Source: Verrucomicrobiaceae bacterium
Lineage (GTDB): Bacteria > Verrucomicrobiota > Verrucomicrobiia > Verrucomicrobiales > Verrucomicrobiaceae
NCBI GenBank assembly: GCA_019694165.1
Contig: JAIBCL010000020.1
Coordinates: 1-64,000, forward strand
Length of the DNA: 64,000 bases
Direction: 5' to 3'
Positions 16,889 to 26,309 of the stretch are shown here, one piece after another. The notes beneath the pieces were generated by a model. The model had not been told where the DNA came from, did no database searches, and saw only the letters and a list, made by a program, of their open reading frames with translations. How positions within the stretch are numbered: the first letter of the stretch is position 1; every line of letters starts with the position of its first letter. The position numbers and the translations under genes are program-made.

Positions 16889-17015
16889 GTGTACGGTGGC
16901 GCTGAGGGCAAATCGCCCTTGCATCCCTCGTCCCCGCCGCGATGATGCGCGCCTCATTTTCCGGGCTGTTCCACCACCGTTCAGCCCCTTTTCAAACTTG
17001 ATCTGTCCGCCTGTC

Positions 17016-19010
17016 ATGCCTGCCCTCAACAAAGACATCCTCGCCAAAGCCGCCAATGAAGCCCGGGGAATTGCGATGGACGCAGTGCACAAATGCTCGT
17101 CCGGCCACCTCGGCCTGCCGCTCGGTGCGGCGGAGATCGGCGCAGTGCTCTTCGGTCATGCGCTTCAATGCGATCCCGCCGATCCGATCTGGCTGAATCG
17201 CGATCGTTTCATCCTCAGCGCCGGCCACGGGTCGATGTTCCTTTACAGCTGGCTGCATCTCGCCGGTTATGACCTGCCGATGGACCAGGTGGCAAACTTC
17301 CGCCAGCTCCACTCGACCACCCCCGGCCACCCAGAGTTTGGCGAGACGCCGGGCGTCGAATGCACCACCGGCCCGCTCGGCCAGGGCGTGGCGAATGCCG
17401 TGGGCTACGCGCTCAGCGGCAAGATGGCGGCGGCGAAGTGGAACACCGACGCACACAGGATCATCGACAATCACGTCATCGCGCTCGCCGGTGACGGCTG
17501 TCTCCAGGAAGGCGTCGCGCGGGAGGCCGCTGCGTTTGCCGCGCACAACGGACTCGACAATCTCATCCTCGTTTTCGACTCCAACGACGTCACGCTCGAC
17601 GCGATGGCGAAGGTCACGCAGAGCGAGGACACGCAGAAGCTCTTCCGCGCGCTCGGCTGGGACGCGGTGTCCATCGACGGCCACGATCTCGACGCGATCA
17701 CGAAGGCCGTCGTGCGCGCCAAAAAGCAGGACAACGGCAGGCCGAAGCTCATCATCGCCCGCACGCTCATCGGCAAAGGCATCCCCGAAGTGGCCGGCAC
17801 CGCCAAGGCGCACGGCGAGGGCGGCGCGAAGTTTGTCGATGCCGCGAAGAAAGCGCTCGGCATTCCCGAGGGCACACACTTCCACGTCAGCGACGACGTG
17901 CGCTCATATTTCGCCGATCTCAAATCCCGCCGCGGGCGCATTCACAAGCGCTGGACGAAGCTTTTCAGTGAATGGGCCGCCGCGAATCCCGCGCTCAAGG
18001 CCGAACTCGACGCCGCGCTCGCGCACAACTACAGCGCCGGGGATTTGCTCGGGCTCGTGCCCGAGTATCCCGCCGAGGGCAAGGCTGCCACGCGCAACAG
18101 CGGCGGCGAGATTTTCAATCACCTCGCCAAAGCCGTGCCACACGTCATCACCGGCAGCGCCGACCTCTACGGCTCGACGAAGAACTACATCAAGGACGGC
18201 GGCGACTTCTCCGCGCAGAATCCAAAGGGTCGCAACATCTGGTTCGGCATCCGCGAGCACGCCATGGGCGCGATCTGCAACGGCATCGCCTACGATGGCA
18301 TCTTCCGCGCCAGCGGCGCCACGTTCCTTGTATTTGCTGACTACTGCCGCCCGAGCATCCGCCTCGCCGCGCTCGCGAAGCTGCCGGTCACCTACATCTT
18401 CACGCACGACAGCGTCGGCGTCGGCGAAGACGGCCCCACGCACCAGCCCGTTGAGACCGTCAGCGGCCTGCGCGTGATCCCAAACCTCGACGTCATCCGT
18501 CCCGGCGACGCCGAAGAGACTGCCGCCGCTTTCGCGCTGGCATTCTCACGCAAAGACGGCCCCACTCTCCTCGCGCTCACTCGCCAGGACATCCCACATC
18601 AGGGATCCGTCTCCTCATCCGTCCGCCGCGAAGGCACGCTGAAGGGTGGCTACGTTCTGAGAAAAGAAGCCGCCGCGCTCTCCACCATCCTGATCGCCAC
18701 CGGCTCCGAAGTGCAGCACGCGATGGAAGCTGCGGAGCAGCTTGGCGGCGGCACCCGCGTCGTCTCCATGCCCTGCACGGAAATCTTCGACCGCCAGCCG
18801 CAAAGCTACCGCGACGAAGTGCTGCCACCCTCCTGCACCAACCGCATCGCCATCGAAGCCGGCGTCACCGGCCTGTGGTGGAAGTACGTCGGCACGCACG
18901 GGAAGGTGATTGGCATCGACCGCTTCGGCATCAGCGCGCCTGGCGGAACCGTCATGAAGGAGTTGGGGATGACGGCCGAGAATGTGGTGGCGGTGGCGCA
19001 CGGGACGTGA
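17016..19010 (+). CDS. tkt: Transketolase
   Basis: This thiamine-diphosphate enzyme of the pentose phosphate pathway has 664 residues, the E. coli size. Motifs are [15 protein letters not shown] near 120, the ThDP-binding [13 protein letters not shown] near 158 and [16 protein letters not shown] near 465. I chose ATG 17016 ([20 protein letters not shown]) because homology begins there. The frame stays open 96 codons further upstream, but those codons translate the palindromic element, not protein. Confidence 0.95.
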   Translation: MPALNKDILAKAANEARGIAMDAVHKCSSGHLGLPLGAAEIGAVLFGHALQCDPADPIWLNRDRFILSAGHGSMFLYSWLHLAGYDLPMDQVANFRQLHSTTPGHPEFGETPGVECTTGPLGQGVANAVGYALSGKMAAAKWNTDAHRIIDNHVIALAGDGCLQEGVAREAAAFAAHNGLDNLILVFDSNDVTLDAMAKVTQSEDTQKLFRALGWDAVSIDGHDLDAITKAVVRAKKQDNGRPKLIIARTLIGKGIPEVAGTAKAHGEGGAKFVDAAKKALGIPEGTHFHVSDDVRSYFADLKSRRGRIHKRWTKLFSEWAAANPALKAELDAALAHNYSAGDLLGLVPEYPAEGKAATRNSGGEIFNHLAKAVPHVITGSADLYGSTKNYIKDGGDFSAQNPKGRNIWFGIREHAMGAICNGIAYDGIFRASGATFLVFADYCRPSIRLAALAKLPVTYIFTHDSVGVGEDGPTHQPVETVSGLRVIPNLDVIRPGDAEETAAAFALAFSRKDGPTLLALTRQDIPHQGSVSSSVRREGTLKGGYVLRKEAAALSTILIATGSEVQHAMEAAEQLGGGTRVVSMPCTEIFDRQPQSYRDEVLPPSCTNRIAIEAGVTGLWWKYVGTHGKVIGIDRFGISAPGGTVMKELGMTAENVVAVAHGT

Positions 19011-19083
19011 TTCTACCGGGCAGACCACGCCATTGTCCGGATGCGCGGAGCCGCACGGATTCAGATGCCGTGACCGTCCGACA

Positions 19084-19100
19084 GGTGCCCAACTGGCACC
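19084..19100. terminator. Hairpin between convergent tkt and the M15 peptidase gene
   Basis: GGTGCC pairs perfectly with GGCACC around a five-base loop, midway between two convergent genes. No T run follows on either strand, so intrinsic termination is only possible. Confidence 0.35.
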
Positions 19101-19123
19101 CGAGATTCTTGGCACGCTGCTGT

Positions 19124-20002
19124 TTATGTTCCCGCCCGCTCCAGCGCCGCAGCGATCTCGAGCTCGATCACCTGTAGCGGATTGAGCAGCTCCAGCGGGT
19201 TCTCCACCGGCGTGACCTCGTTCGTTCGTGGGTCCCAGTTCACCGGACCGAACCGGCAGGGCGCGGGATTGCCGGTGAGGATGTGCATGCCGGCGTCGTG
19301 TTTGTCGAAGTGCCAGAACTCGAAGGGGAAGTGGATGAAGCCGTGTTTCTCCATCATCGCGCAGATCTCCAGCCGCGTGGCGACATGCTCGGGCGCGACA
19401 AAAGGCGAACGCATCGGCGTGTGCTCGCTCATTTCGAGATACGGGTAACCGCGCCAGACCTCCGTGCCGTCATCGCGACGAAACACCGAGATGTCGATGG
19501 CCGAGCCGGACATGTGTGCGCCGATCTTCGGCATGTTCGCCGTGAGCACGATGGCACGGCGAAACATCATCTCCGGCGACGGGATTTGCCCGCCGAGTTC
19601 CCACATGGTCTTCTTGAGCACGTTGTCGAAGACCGACGGCTTCCGCACGAGCTGCCGCTGCATGTCGAGCGAGCGGAAGCCGTCCTCGATCTTCAATATC
19701 CAGCCGCGCTCATTCATCTCGCGACCGATCGTGATGACATCGCGCACCAGGCTCTCGCGCAGGAAGTAAACGCGGTCGAGATCACCGGCGATCTTCGAGG
19801 TGGAGAACAGCATCTCCACGCCTGCGTCGGCTGCGGCATCGGGAATCGAGGCAAAGCGCTCGCCGCATTCATTCACGGGAAATGTAATGAGCTTCTGCAC
19901 GATGGCATAGCCTGCTTCCATCTGCTCGGCCCAGTAGGCGCGGCGTGCTTGGTCGTCTTTGTGATCGGTGGTTGACATTGGAAGTGTTTGGAAGCTGGTC
20001 AT
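19124..20002 (-). CDS. M15D-family D-Ala-D-Ala dipeptidase-like protein (VanX/DdpX type)
   Basis: This is a zinc peptidase of the VanX group, about 290 residues. Zinc ligands are in GAHMSGSAIDIS (His and Asp near 165-172) and the general base and third ligand in FEFWHFD (Glu and His near 238). No signal peptide is seen, so it should act in the cytoplasm on D-Ala-D-Ala or similar dipeptides from wall turnover. ATG 20002 overlaps the stop of the upstream HNH frame by 4 bp; ATG 19978 is an alternative. No vanHA or dpp transport genes are nearby, so resistance should not be assumed. Confidence 0.82.
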   Translation of the reverse strand: MTSFQTLPMSTTDHKDDQARRAYWAEQMEAGYAIVQKLITFPVNECGERFASIPDAAADAGVEMLFSTSKIAGDLDRVYFLRESLVRDVITIGREMNERGWILKIEDGFRSLDMQRQLVRKPSVFDNVLKKTMWELGGQIPSPEMMFRRAIVLTANMPKIGAHMSGSAIDISVFRRDDGTEVWRGYPYLEMSEHTPMRSPFVAPEHVATRLEICAMMEKHGFIHFPFEFWHFDKHDAGMHILTGNPAPCRFGPVNWDPRTNEVTPVENPLELLNPLQVIELEIAAALERAGT

Positions 20003-20396
20003 CCTAGTGACATCGTCGCCCGGCGCTCCTCGATTCGATGCTCGTCGTTGAATCGCAAGAGGGTGACTGTTGCCCGTCCGACAGAAGTCGAGCCTTCGAT
20101 GCGCACGCCGTTGAATCGGAAGTGCTCATCCCAGCGGTCTGATCGGGGATTGAACAAACGGGTGAAGACCCCGGCGTCCAGAGAGCCAATGTCGCTGCCT
20201 TTGTGATGTTACAAAACAGGCACGCAAGTGCGAGGTTGTCGTCCACCGTAAGCCCGCCGTGCTTTTCGCTGATGATGTGATCAATCTGAAAACCCAGATA
20301 GGTGTCGTCCTCAAAAACGAGGCAGTATTCGCAGCGGCGGCGCGCACGCGATACGACCAGCCTGCGGAGTTCCGCGCTGATGTAGGTCTCACTCAC
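19999..20396 (-). pseudogene. HNH endonuclease, broken by a one-base frameshift
   Basis: From GTG 20396 the protein reads MSETYISAELRRLVVSRARR, then CEYCLVFEDDTYLGFQIDHI and CLFCN, a normal HNH nuclease start with zinc-type CxxC pairs. After CN the family continues in another frame as HHKGSDIGSLDAGVFTRLFN and NPRSDRWDEHFRFNGVRIEG to a TGA at 19999-20001. One missing C near 20213 explains the shift. The second frame's stop overlaps the peptidase ATG by 4 bp, supporting the reading. It may be a real lesion or a sequencing or assembly error in an otherwise intact gene. Confidence 0.8.
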
Positions 20397-20625
20397 GTCC
20401 GAGCAGGGTCCTCGCCCGCGCTTTGGCCTGACGCATTAGCTTTTCGAGTTGAACGAAATCCGACAATTCCTCGGCCTCATCTGGCAGCAGTCCCTCACGC
20501 TTTTGCTTTCGGATCAGCTCCTCCACACGCTGTTGCGCTTCCTCTGATGCCATGAATCCCGTCACAGCCTTTGAACTGGGCCCGGAGGCAATGAAGTTGA
20601 TGATTTCTTCGTGGGCCTTGGTCAT
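20389..20625 (-). CDS. Small protein paired with the HNH endonuclease
   Basis: This 78-residue, highly charged, helical protein (MTKAHEEIINFIASGPSSKA at the start) overlaps the HNH start by 8 bp. I chose ATG 20625; a longer frame would run into the gap. It is predicted alpha-helical (EEAQQRVEELIRKQKREGLL) without a membrane segment. The tight coupling suggests an accessory, possibly antitoxin-like, partner of the HNH protein, by context only. Confidence 0.65.
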   Translation of the reverse strand: MTKAHEEIINFIASGPSSKAVTGFMASEEAQQRVEELIRKQKREGLLPDEAEELSDFVQLEKLMRQAKARARTLLGRE

Positions 20626-20677
20626 GGCTCGAAAATGACACGTTGAACATGGAATGCAACCGCATGGCGATTGGGCT

Positions 20678-21988
20678 TCATGGGGCAGAACCGGCATCAT
20701 CCGGCATCAGCTTCTTCGTCGCATCCATCGGCAGCACGACGAGGCCTGCGAGCACGAAGGCTCCGGCGAGGGTGAAGAAGACGAACTCCTTGCCAGCAGT
20801 GCCGCCGAGTTTCATCAGCAGCGGGATCAACATGCCGGTGACGCTCGCGCCGAAGTTGCCCCACATGTTGCCCCAGCCTCCGGCAGCGGCGGTCGCGCGT
20901 CCGCCTACGTCGCCCATGAAGGCCCAGAGCGCGGGATTGGCGAGATCGACGCAGAACGAAACCGTGGCGCAGCACGCGATGAGCAGCCACGTCGAGTCGA
21001 GGAAAGGACACGCGGCATACGCGGCGGCGCAGACGAACATGGAGCTGCACATCGGGATCAAACGACCGAGCCGCAGTCCGAAGCGTCGTGTGGTCCAATC
21101 GCAAAAGTAGCCGCCCGCGACCTGGCCGAGCATTCCAAACGCGAGCACATACGTCACCATGCGTCCGCCTTCGATCTCGCCGACGTGACGCTCTTCCACG
21201 AGATACGTCGGCAGCCAGGTGACGAGGAAACCCCAGCTCAAGTTAACGAGCAGTTGATTGATCGAGTTCGCCCACAGGCTGATGCTTCTGCAGAAACGCC
21301 AGAGCGCGGAGGCGAGTTCGCGACCACTCAGCACCGGCTCCTTTTCCACGCGACCGATGAGCGCGAGTTCCGCTGCATTCACTTTCGGATGCTCATGAGG
21401 ATTCGACCGCACGACGATCCAGAACACGAGCGCAACGATGACTCCGATCGCGCCATCGACCCACAACGACATGCGCCAGTGTCCCATCGTGACGATCATC
21501 CAAATCGTGAGCACCGGCGCGAGCGTGCCACCGATGCGACCACCAAACGCCACGAGTCCCGCTGCGCCCGCGCGTCCGTCCAGCGGTATCCATTTACGCA
21601 CGAGCGCCATGCACGTCGGATACGCGCCCGCCTCCGCGACACCGCACAGCAACCGAGCTGTGAGCAAACCGACGAAGCTCGACATGAATCCCGTGAGCAT
21701 CGTGCAGAGCGACCACAGCACGATGTAGAGCGTCAAGGTCGTGCGCGCGCCGAAGCGATCGCTCGCCCAGCCAGCAGGCACCTGACAGAGCGCATACGTG
21801 AAGAAGAACGCGCTGAGGATGCTGCCGATCTGTTCCTTCGTGAGTTTCAGATCGTTGTTGAACGACACCGACTTCACGATCTCCGCCATGCAGATGCGAT
21901 CGAGATACAAGATGAACGCCATCAACATCGTGACGCCGATGATGCGGTAGCGGATGGTGGTGGGCGTCATGGCTTCGAGTGGCTTCAC
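20678..21988 (-). CDS. MFS transporter of the anion/sugar-acid (ACS) type
   Basis: This 436-residue protein has about twelve hydrophobic segments. It carries the MFS loop motif after segment 2 (GWASDRFGARTT near 73) and its weaker repeat (GGYFCDWTTRRFG near 304). The sequence resembles hexuronate/glucarate-type ACS transporters (FILYLDRICMAEI near 20). The start overlaps the upstream beta-helix/subtilase stop by 4 bp, making it the third gene of an operon and the likely importer of the released product. Confidence 0.85.
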   Translation of the reverse strand: MKPLEAMTPTTIRYRIIGVTMLMAFILYLDRICMAEIVKSVSFNNDLKLTKEQIGSILSAFFFTYALCQVPAGWASDRFGARTTLTLYIVLWSLCTMLTGFMSSFVGLLTARLLCGVAEAGAYPTCMALVRKWIPLDGRAGAAGLVAFGGRIGGTLAPVLTIWMIVTMGHWRMSLWVDGAIGVIVALVFWIVVRSNPHEHPKVNAAELALIGRVEKEPVLSGRELASALWRFCRSISLWANSINQLLVNLSWGFLVTWLPTYLVEERHVGEIEGGRMVTYVLAFGMLGQVAGGYFCDWTTRRFGLRLGRLIPMCSSMFVCAAAYAACPFLDSTWLLIACCATVSFCVDLANPALWAFMGDVGGRATAAAGGWGNMWGNFGASVTGMLIPLLMKLGGTAGKEFVFFTLAGAFVLAGLVVLPMDATKKLMPDDAGSAP

Positions 21989-24705
21989 CTCTTCATCACA
22001 CGCTTCAGCGCTGCGATGAGATCGAGCCGGCGGAAGGTGTGGCCGCTGACTTTGTCTTCGACTTGGGCGCCGGTCCTTTGGAAGATGCTCATCATGGCTT
22101 CGGCGATTGTCTTGCCATCGGCTTTCCAGTCGTAGCCGCTCTTCTCAATGGCTTCGCGCAGGATCATCGCGGAACCGCAAAGGATGGCGTTCGACGAACT
22201 GGTCGCTCTCGCTGGCACGAGCAGGTCGATCTTGGCGCTCCGGTCCAGGATGACCACATCCTTGCCTGGAGTGACCGCGCCGATGGCAAAGCAGTTCGGC
22301 TGGCTCGCGGGCCAGGAGATGCCTTTGGTGAAGCCGTGATTGCCTGCGGGCGCGCTGACCCAGATGCCGAGTTCGCGGAGCTTCGCGAGCTTCTCGTCGA
22401 TCTCAGTGGAAACAGGCTCCGCATGCTCTTGATCGTCCACGGGCGCAAGGTTCACGGTGGTGATGCGATGCTCGGCGTGATGGTCGATGACCCATTGCAG
22501 TGCTCTTGCGAGCGGAGCCGCATCCGCGAGCTTGCCGTGGCAGCATTCGAGGCTGCGCACGATGGCGACTTGGTCGTTGAAGGCCACGCCGCGTCTGCCG
22601 CCGTAGTTCACGGATGATGGGATGCCGATGGTGCTGCCGTGGTAGCCTTTGCCTTCATGTTTCGGATCGTTGTCGCCGTCCACGGCGTCGTAGGTGACTT
22701 TCACTTTATCGCCCTGCCACTCGGGTCGCGAGATCGTGCAGCCATCATCGAGCAAGGCGAGCGTCTGGCCTTTTCCGAAGGTCAAAACGTCCGAGTATGT
22801 CTTCCAGGCACCGAGAATACCAGCGTGCTCAAACTCCTCCGGCTGTGCTGCTCCGCGTGCTGCGAGGATCCACTCCAGCGGAGGGCCGTCATCAATTCGC
22901 GGACCGTAATGCGGAGCAGAGAAGCCGAGTTCGAGAGCGCCGAGGTCGGGGGCTTTGCCGTCGAAGCTCTCGGCGATGTTGGGCAGGCGCACACCCGCAT
23001 CTTTTGCCGCACTGGTGTTGCTGAGACGAAGAAGAGGCGCCAGGGCTCCGGGCATGTCTTTGCTCACATCGAAGGGCAAGAAGTCTCGCGCGCGATCCAG
23101 CACAACGCCGTGCTTTTCGATGCCGATGGTGGCGCTGAGATCGGCGATGCTCGTGAAGCGTTGATTGAGCCAGACCCACGGATTGGGCTTGCCGATCTTC
23201 CTGTTCACGGTTGCAGCACTGAACTCGAAGCCGTCGTAATCCACATCCGTCTTCCAGTTCGCGATGGGTGAGTCATGCACGACATACTTCACCTGATAGC
23301 TGCGATACTTTTCGGCCTCTGATGCGGAGCAGGACCATAGCGTCTCTGATCCGCCGAGGTGCATCCAGAGGTTGTTCCGAGAGAATGACGTGAGCATCCC
23401 ATGCGCATGCGGTGCCGCCGTGCCGTAGGCGGCGAGCGTGTTGTTCACGCACACGAAGCGATCCTGCACGCGCAGCTTGAACACGTTGCCCTGCGAGATG
23501 CAGTGATTGCGCACGAGATACCACGGGCCGCAGAACATGGGCTGAAAGGTGATGCCGGTGAAGCCATGCAGCCGGTTCCCCCAGATGCGGATGTTCGCGT
23601 AGCCGTAGTCGGGCTCCACGGGATCATCGGACATGTTCATGATGTCATTGCCGAAGATGTCGCAGTCCGCGTGCGGATACGACACGCCATCCGCGCTGCG
23701 ATCCATGCGGTTGTAGCACACCGTGTGTCCGCTGCTGTGGTTCAACTCAACGCATTCGCCGCTGATGCCCTTGTTGGTGTCGCCGACGATGTCGTTGTCC
23801 GCGATGTGCCAGCCACGGCATTCTTTGTTCAGGAAGATCGAGTAATGGAAGTCGCGAAACGTGCAGCGCTTCACCACCACGTTCTCGCACGCGCCATCGG
23901 GCCGCAGTCCATTCGGCGACTCACGGCGCTTCAAACTCAGCCCTTCAATCCAAAGGTGATTCCCGCGCGGACGAATCTGCTCAAACACCGCTGGCACGCT
24001 GCCTGCCGATTTGAAGCCGATGTAGCGTGTGGTGTCGCTCGCTGAATCGACGCTCCCGGCCTCGCCGCTGAGTTCGAAGTTGGCCACGCCGTAGTTGCCC
24101 GTGCGCAGAAGGAGCATGTCTCCGGGTTTCGCGACAGCGAGCGCGTCTTTGATCCCAAGAAAGGGCTTCGCAGCCGATCCATCACCGCCACCATTGCCCG
24201 GCATCACATGCAAGGTGCGCAGCGGCTTGAAACTCGGCCAAGGCTTGGTGCGGACGCGCTTCACTTGCTCCACCGGCTTCGAGTTGTCGGGATCGGTCAG
24301 AGTCAGCTTTAGCTCATAAGCCGCGCCGGGCTGAAGAAACATCACACTGCCCGCCAGCATGTTGAAGGGCCGCTCGGCGACCTGCTTGTCATACCAGCCC
24401 GCATAGTCCACGCGCATCAGAGGCATCGCCTCCAGCCACTTCTCCTTGCCCACCAGTCGATAGCTAACCGCGCACGTCGCATCGTGATCCGTGTCGCCGT
24501 CGATGTTCCACTCCACGCCGATGCTTTGATGCGTGGCGGTGACTTTGAGGTCTTTCGTCGTGCTCTTTGGCTCCGGTTTCGCCTGATCGGTCGCGCTACG
24601 GGCATTGAAGTATCCAGGCGGCCATGCGAGCGGCTCAGCGAATGAGATCGTGGCGAGACAGAGGAAGATCAGAGGCTTCATGGATGCTCGGCAGTGAGAG
24701 ATCAT
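21985..24705 (-). CDS. Secreted right-handed beta-helix protein with C-terminal subtilisin-like domain
   Basis: This is a large exported protein of 906 residues. A hydrophobic signal (MKPLIFLCLATISFA, starting at residue 9) is followed by an Ig/fibronectin-like region (about 45-150). Next comes a parallel beta-helix of the polysaccharide-lyase/chondroitinase B type (GNGGGDGSAAKPFLGIKDAL near 170, then repeated right-handed-turn patterns to about 480). The C-terminal 280 residues carry a subtilase triad: Asp in LLDDGC, His in KGYHGSTIG and Ser in ARATSSSNAILCGSAMI. ATG 24705 overlaps the upstream gene by 4 bp; ATG 24681 would give a tighter signal peptide. Combining a glycan-binding or -cleaving helix with a protease is unusual. 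Confidence 0.82.
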   Translation of the reverse strand: MISHCRASMKPLIFLCLATISFAEPLAWPPGYFNARSATDQAKPEPKSTTKDLKVTATHQSIGVEWNIDGDTDHDATCAVSYRLVGKEKWLEAMPLMRVDYAGWYDKQVAERPFNMLAGSVMFLQPGAAYELKLTLTDPDNSKPVEQVKRVRTKPWPSFKPLRTLHVMPGNGGGDGSAAKPFLGIKDALAVAKPGDMLLLRTGNYGVANFELSGEAGSVDSASDTTRYIGFKSAGSVPAVFEQIRPRGNHLWIEGLSLKRRESPNGLRPDGACENVVVKRCTFRDFHYSIFLNKECRGWHIADNDIVGDTNKGISGECVELNHSSGHTVCYNRMDRSADGVSYPHADCDIFGNDIMNMSDDPVEPDYGYANIRIWGNRLHGFTGITFQPMFCGPWYLVRNHCISQGNVFKLRVQDRFVCVNNTLAAYGTAAPHAHGMLTSFSRNNLWMHLGGSETLWSCSASEAEKYRSYQVKYVVHDSPIANWKTDVDYDGFEFSAATVNRKIGKPNPWVWLNQRFTSIADLSATIGIEKHGVVLDRARDFLPFDVSKDMPGALAPLLRLSNTSAAKDAGVRLPNIAESFDGKAPDLGALELGFSAPHYGPRIDDGPPLEWILAARGAAQPEEFEHAGILGAWKTYSDVLTFGKGQTLALLDDGCTISRPEWQGDKVKVTYDAVDGDNDPKHEGKGYHGSTIGIPSSVNYGGRRGVAFNDQVAIVRSLECCHGKLADAAPLARALQWVIDHHAEHRITTVNLAPVDDQEHAEPVSTEIDEKLAKLRELGIWVSAPAGNHGFTKGISWPASQPNCFAIGAVTPGKDVVILDRSAKIDLLVPARATSSSNAILCGSAMILREAIEKSGYDWKADGKTIAEAMMSIFQRTGAQVEDKVSGHTFRRLDLIAALKRVMKR

Positions 24706-26057
24706 GGCTTCTCTTGCTTCGCTGTATTCAGTCTCGCCTTCTCCTCCGCCTCGCGTTTCTGCATGTCCTTCGGATGCTTCGAGAACGACGCGAAGACATC
24801 ACCGACGACGCGATCGGCGAGTTCGCCGAGCTTTTTCAGAATGATGGCCTCGGCCTCGGGCTTGAGTTTGGAGAGGTTGGGCTCGTAGCCGCCGACTTTG
24901 TGCGCATCGGCGGTGGCGATGTAGCCGATGTTACCGTTCGCGTAGCCGACGATGACCGGCGTGGCGCGGTCGGCGATGGCTTTTTCCAATTTGAAGCCGT
25001 ATTCGACCATCGGCTCGCCGGGCATGGTGAGGAGCAGGTAGGGGCCGATCTTCATCGCCATGAGTTCGGCTTTGATCGGCTGTTCTTTGCCGGGAAGCTC
25101 GATGACTTCGCTGGCGACGCGGATGGGATAGTAGGTGGCGCGTTTGGCGAGTTGCTCGCGCGTGAGGCTGAAGGCCGCCGCACGCACGACGGCTCCACCG
25201 AGGTCGCGACCGGCCCACTGGATGTCCGCTTCATCCGCGCAGCGATACGGATAGCCGGGCAAATTCGGCCTGATGTCGCCCGCGCAGCCCTGGATGAACA
25301 TCGAGGCCGTTTTGCCGCCGTAGATCGACTCGACAAAGGTCTGCGCCTCGCCGGGAAAATCGGCGGTCATCATCGGGAAGCCTTTCGGGTGCGGCTGCGA
25401 ACCTTTGTCGCCCCAGGTGAAGAAGCAGGGATGACAGATCGCGTGCATCAAGATCGCCACCGGGGTGAGCGACTGGCCGTCATCGAAGCGCAGCACCTTC
25501 ACGCGGGTGTCGTTCGGGCCGTCGGGATTCAAACTCACCACCGCACGACCATCGTAGGTCTTGCGTCGGTTGATGCTGAAGCTGATGCGATCCTCCGCGA
25601 GGCCGATGCTCGTCGTGCGCAGGTTAGCGGCGGCTTCCTTGGCGGCAGCGGTGAGCTTTTTGATCACGTCCGAGGCCCAACGCATGTTTTCCACCCAACC
25701 GGGGCCGGAGTGATTGTGCGAGGCGCAGATCATGATGTTCGCCGCGGGCACGCCGGTCTCTTTTTCAATCGCCGCACGCGCCAGCGCCACCATGTCCTCC
25801 CACGCGCCGATGACATCCATCGTCACGATGGCTGCCTTTGTCTCGCCATCGTCCAAAACGAGGACGCCAGCACGCAACGGATCACGCACTCCATTCACCA
25901 CCCGCGTGTGCCCGGCCACGGTGATGTCCTTCACCTCCGCCGGTGTGATGTCCACCTTCGCCGCACCGGCTTTGAGATTCGATACGACGGGAAACTTGCC
26001 GTCGATGACCTGCGCGTGAGCAGCGATGGCGAAGAGGAAGAATAGGAGATGTTTCAT
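24702..26057 (-). CDS. Secreted neutral-ceramidase-like hydrolase
   Basis: The signal peptide MKHLLFFLFAIAAHA is followed by the family start AAKVDITPAEVKD, and ASHNHSGPGWVENMRW near 105 supplies the metal-type HxH. HAICHPCFFTWGDKGSQP near 205 and GCAGDIRPNLPG near 255 also match the neutral-ceramidase N-terminal domain. It has 451 residues and lacks the C-terminal beta domain. It heads a three-gene minus-strand operon with the beta-helix/subtilase and MFS genes. Confidence 0.8.
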   Translation of the reverse strand: MKHLLFFLFAIAAHAQVIDGKFPVVSNLKAGAAKVDITPAEVKDITVAGHTRVVNGVRDPLRAGVLVLDDGETKAAIVTMDVIGAWEDMVALARAAIEKETGVPAANIMICASHNHSGPGWVENMRWASDVIKKLTAAAKEAAANLRTTSIGLAEDRISFSINRRKTYDGRAVVSLNPDGPNDTRVKVLRFDDGQSLTPVAILMHAICHPCFFTWGDKGSQPHPKGFPMMTADFPGEAQTFVESIYGGKTASMFIQGCAGDIRPNLPGYPYRCADEADIQWAGRDLGGAVVRAAAFSLTREQLAKRATYYPIRVASEVIELPGKEQPIKAELMAMKIGPYLLLTMPGEPMVEYGFKLEKAIADRATPVIVGYANGNIGYIATADAHKVGGYEPNLSKLKPEAEAIILKKLGELADRVVGDVFASFSKHPKDMQKREAEEKARLNTAKQEKP

Positions 26058-26077
26058 GCGTGGCTGCTCTTACGGAA

Positions 26078-26196
26078 GCTGGCGGGAGAATCGCTCAGAG
26101 CGATTGGATGAAGTACGGTCAGGCCTCGCCTCGCTCAACCCCGGAAACCGCCAGGCATCCCGCCCCCTCGCATAGGGCGGGAAATTCTCCGCCAGC
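26078..26196. repeat. Palindromic intergenic element with internal 8-bp hairpin
   Basis: GCTGGCGGGAGAAT (26078-26091) is matched in inverse by ATTCTCCGCCAGC (26184-26196) with one extra base. Inside, TCCCGCCC (26158-26165) pairs perfectly with GGGCGGGA (26175-26182) around nine bases. It lies after the DUF1549/DUF1553 stop and before the ceramidase-like gene. It may serve as a transcript end; the ends look MITE-like. Confidence 0.5.
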
Positions 26197-26309
26197 GCGT
26201 GATAATCGGTGCTCGTGAACTGGCGCTGCGCCTCATGCACATGCGCGGGCGGGGGATATGCCTGTCTTTTCGAGCGCGAGGGTTTTCAACTCAAGACTGC
26301 GCGCGAAGG

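Noticed and set aside
16728-17015. N-terminal extension of transketolase
   Set aside because: The 96 extra codons translate the palindromic element; homology and normal length start at ATG 17016.
19124-20002. Vancomycin resistance determinant
   Set aside because: VanX-type dipeptidases are common in wall recycling, and no vanH, vanA or vanRS genes are present.
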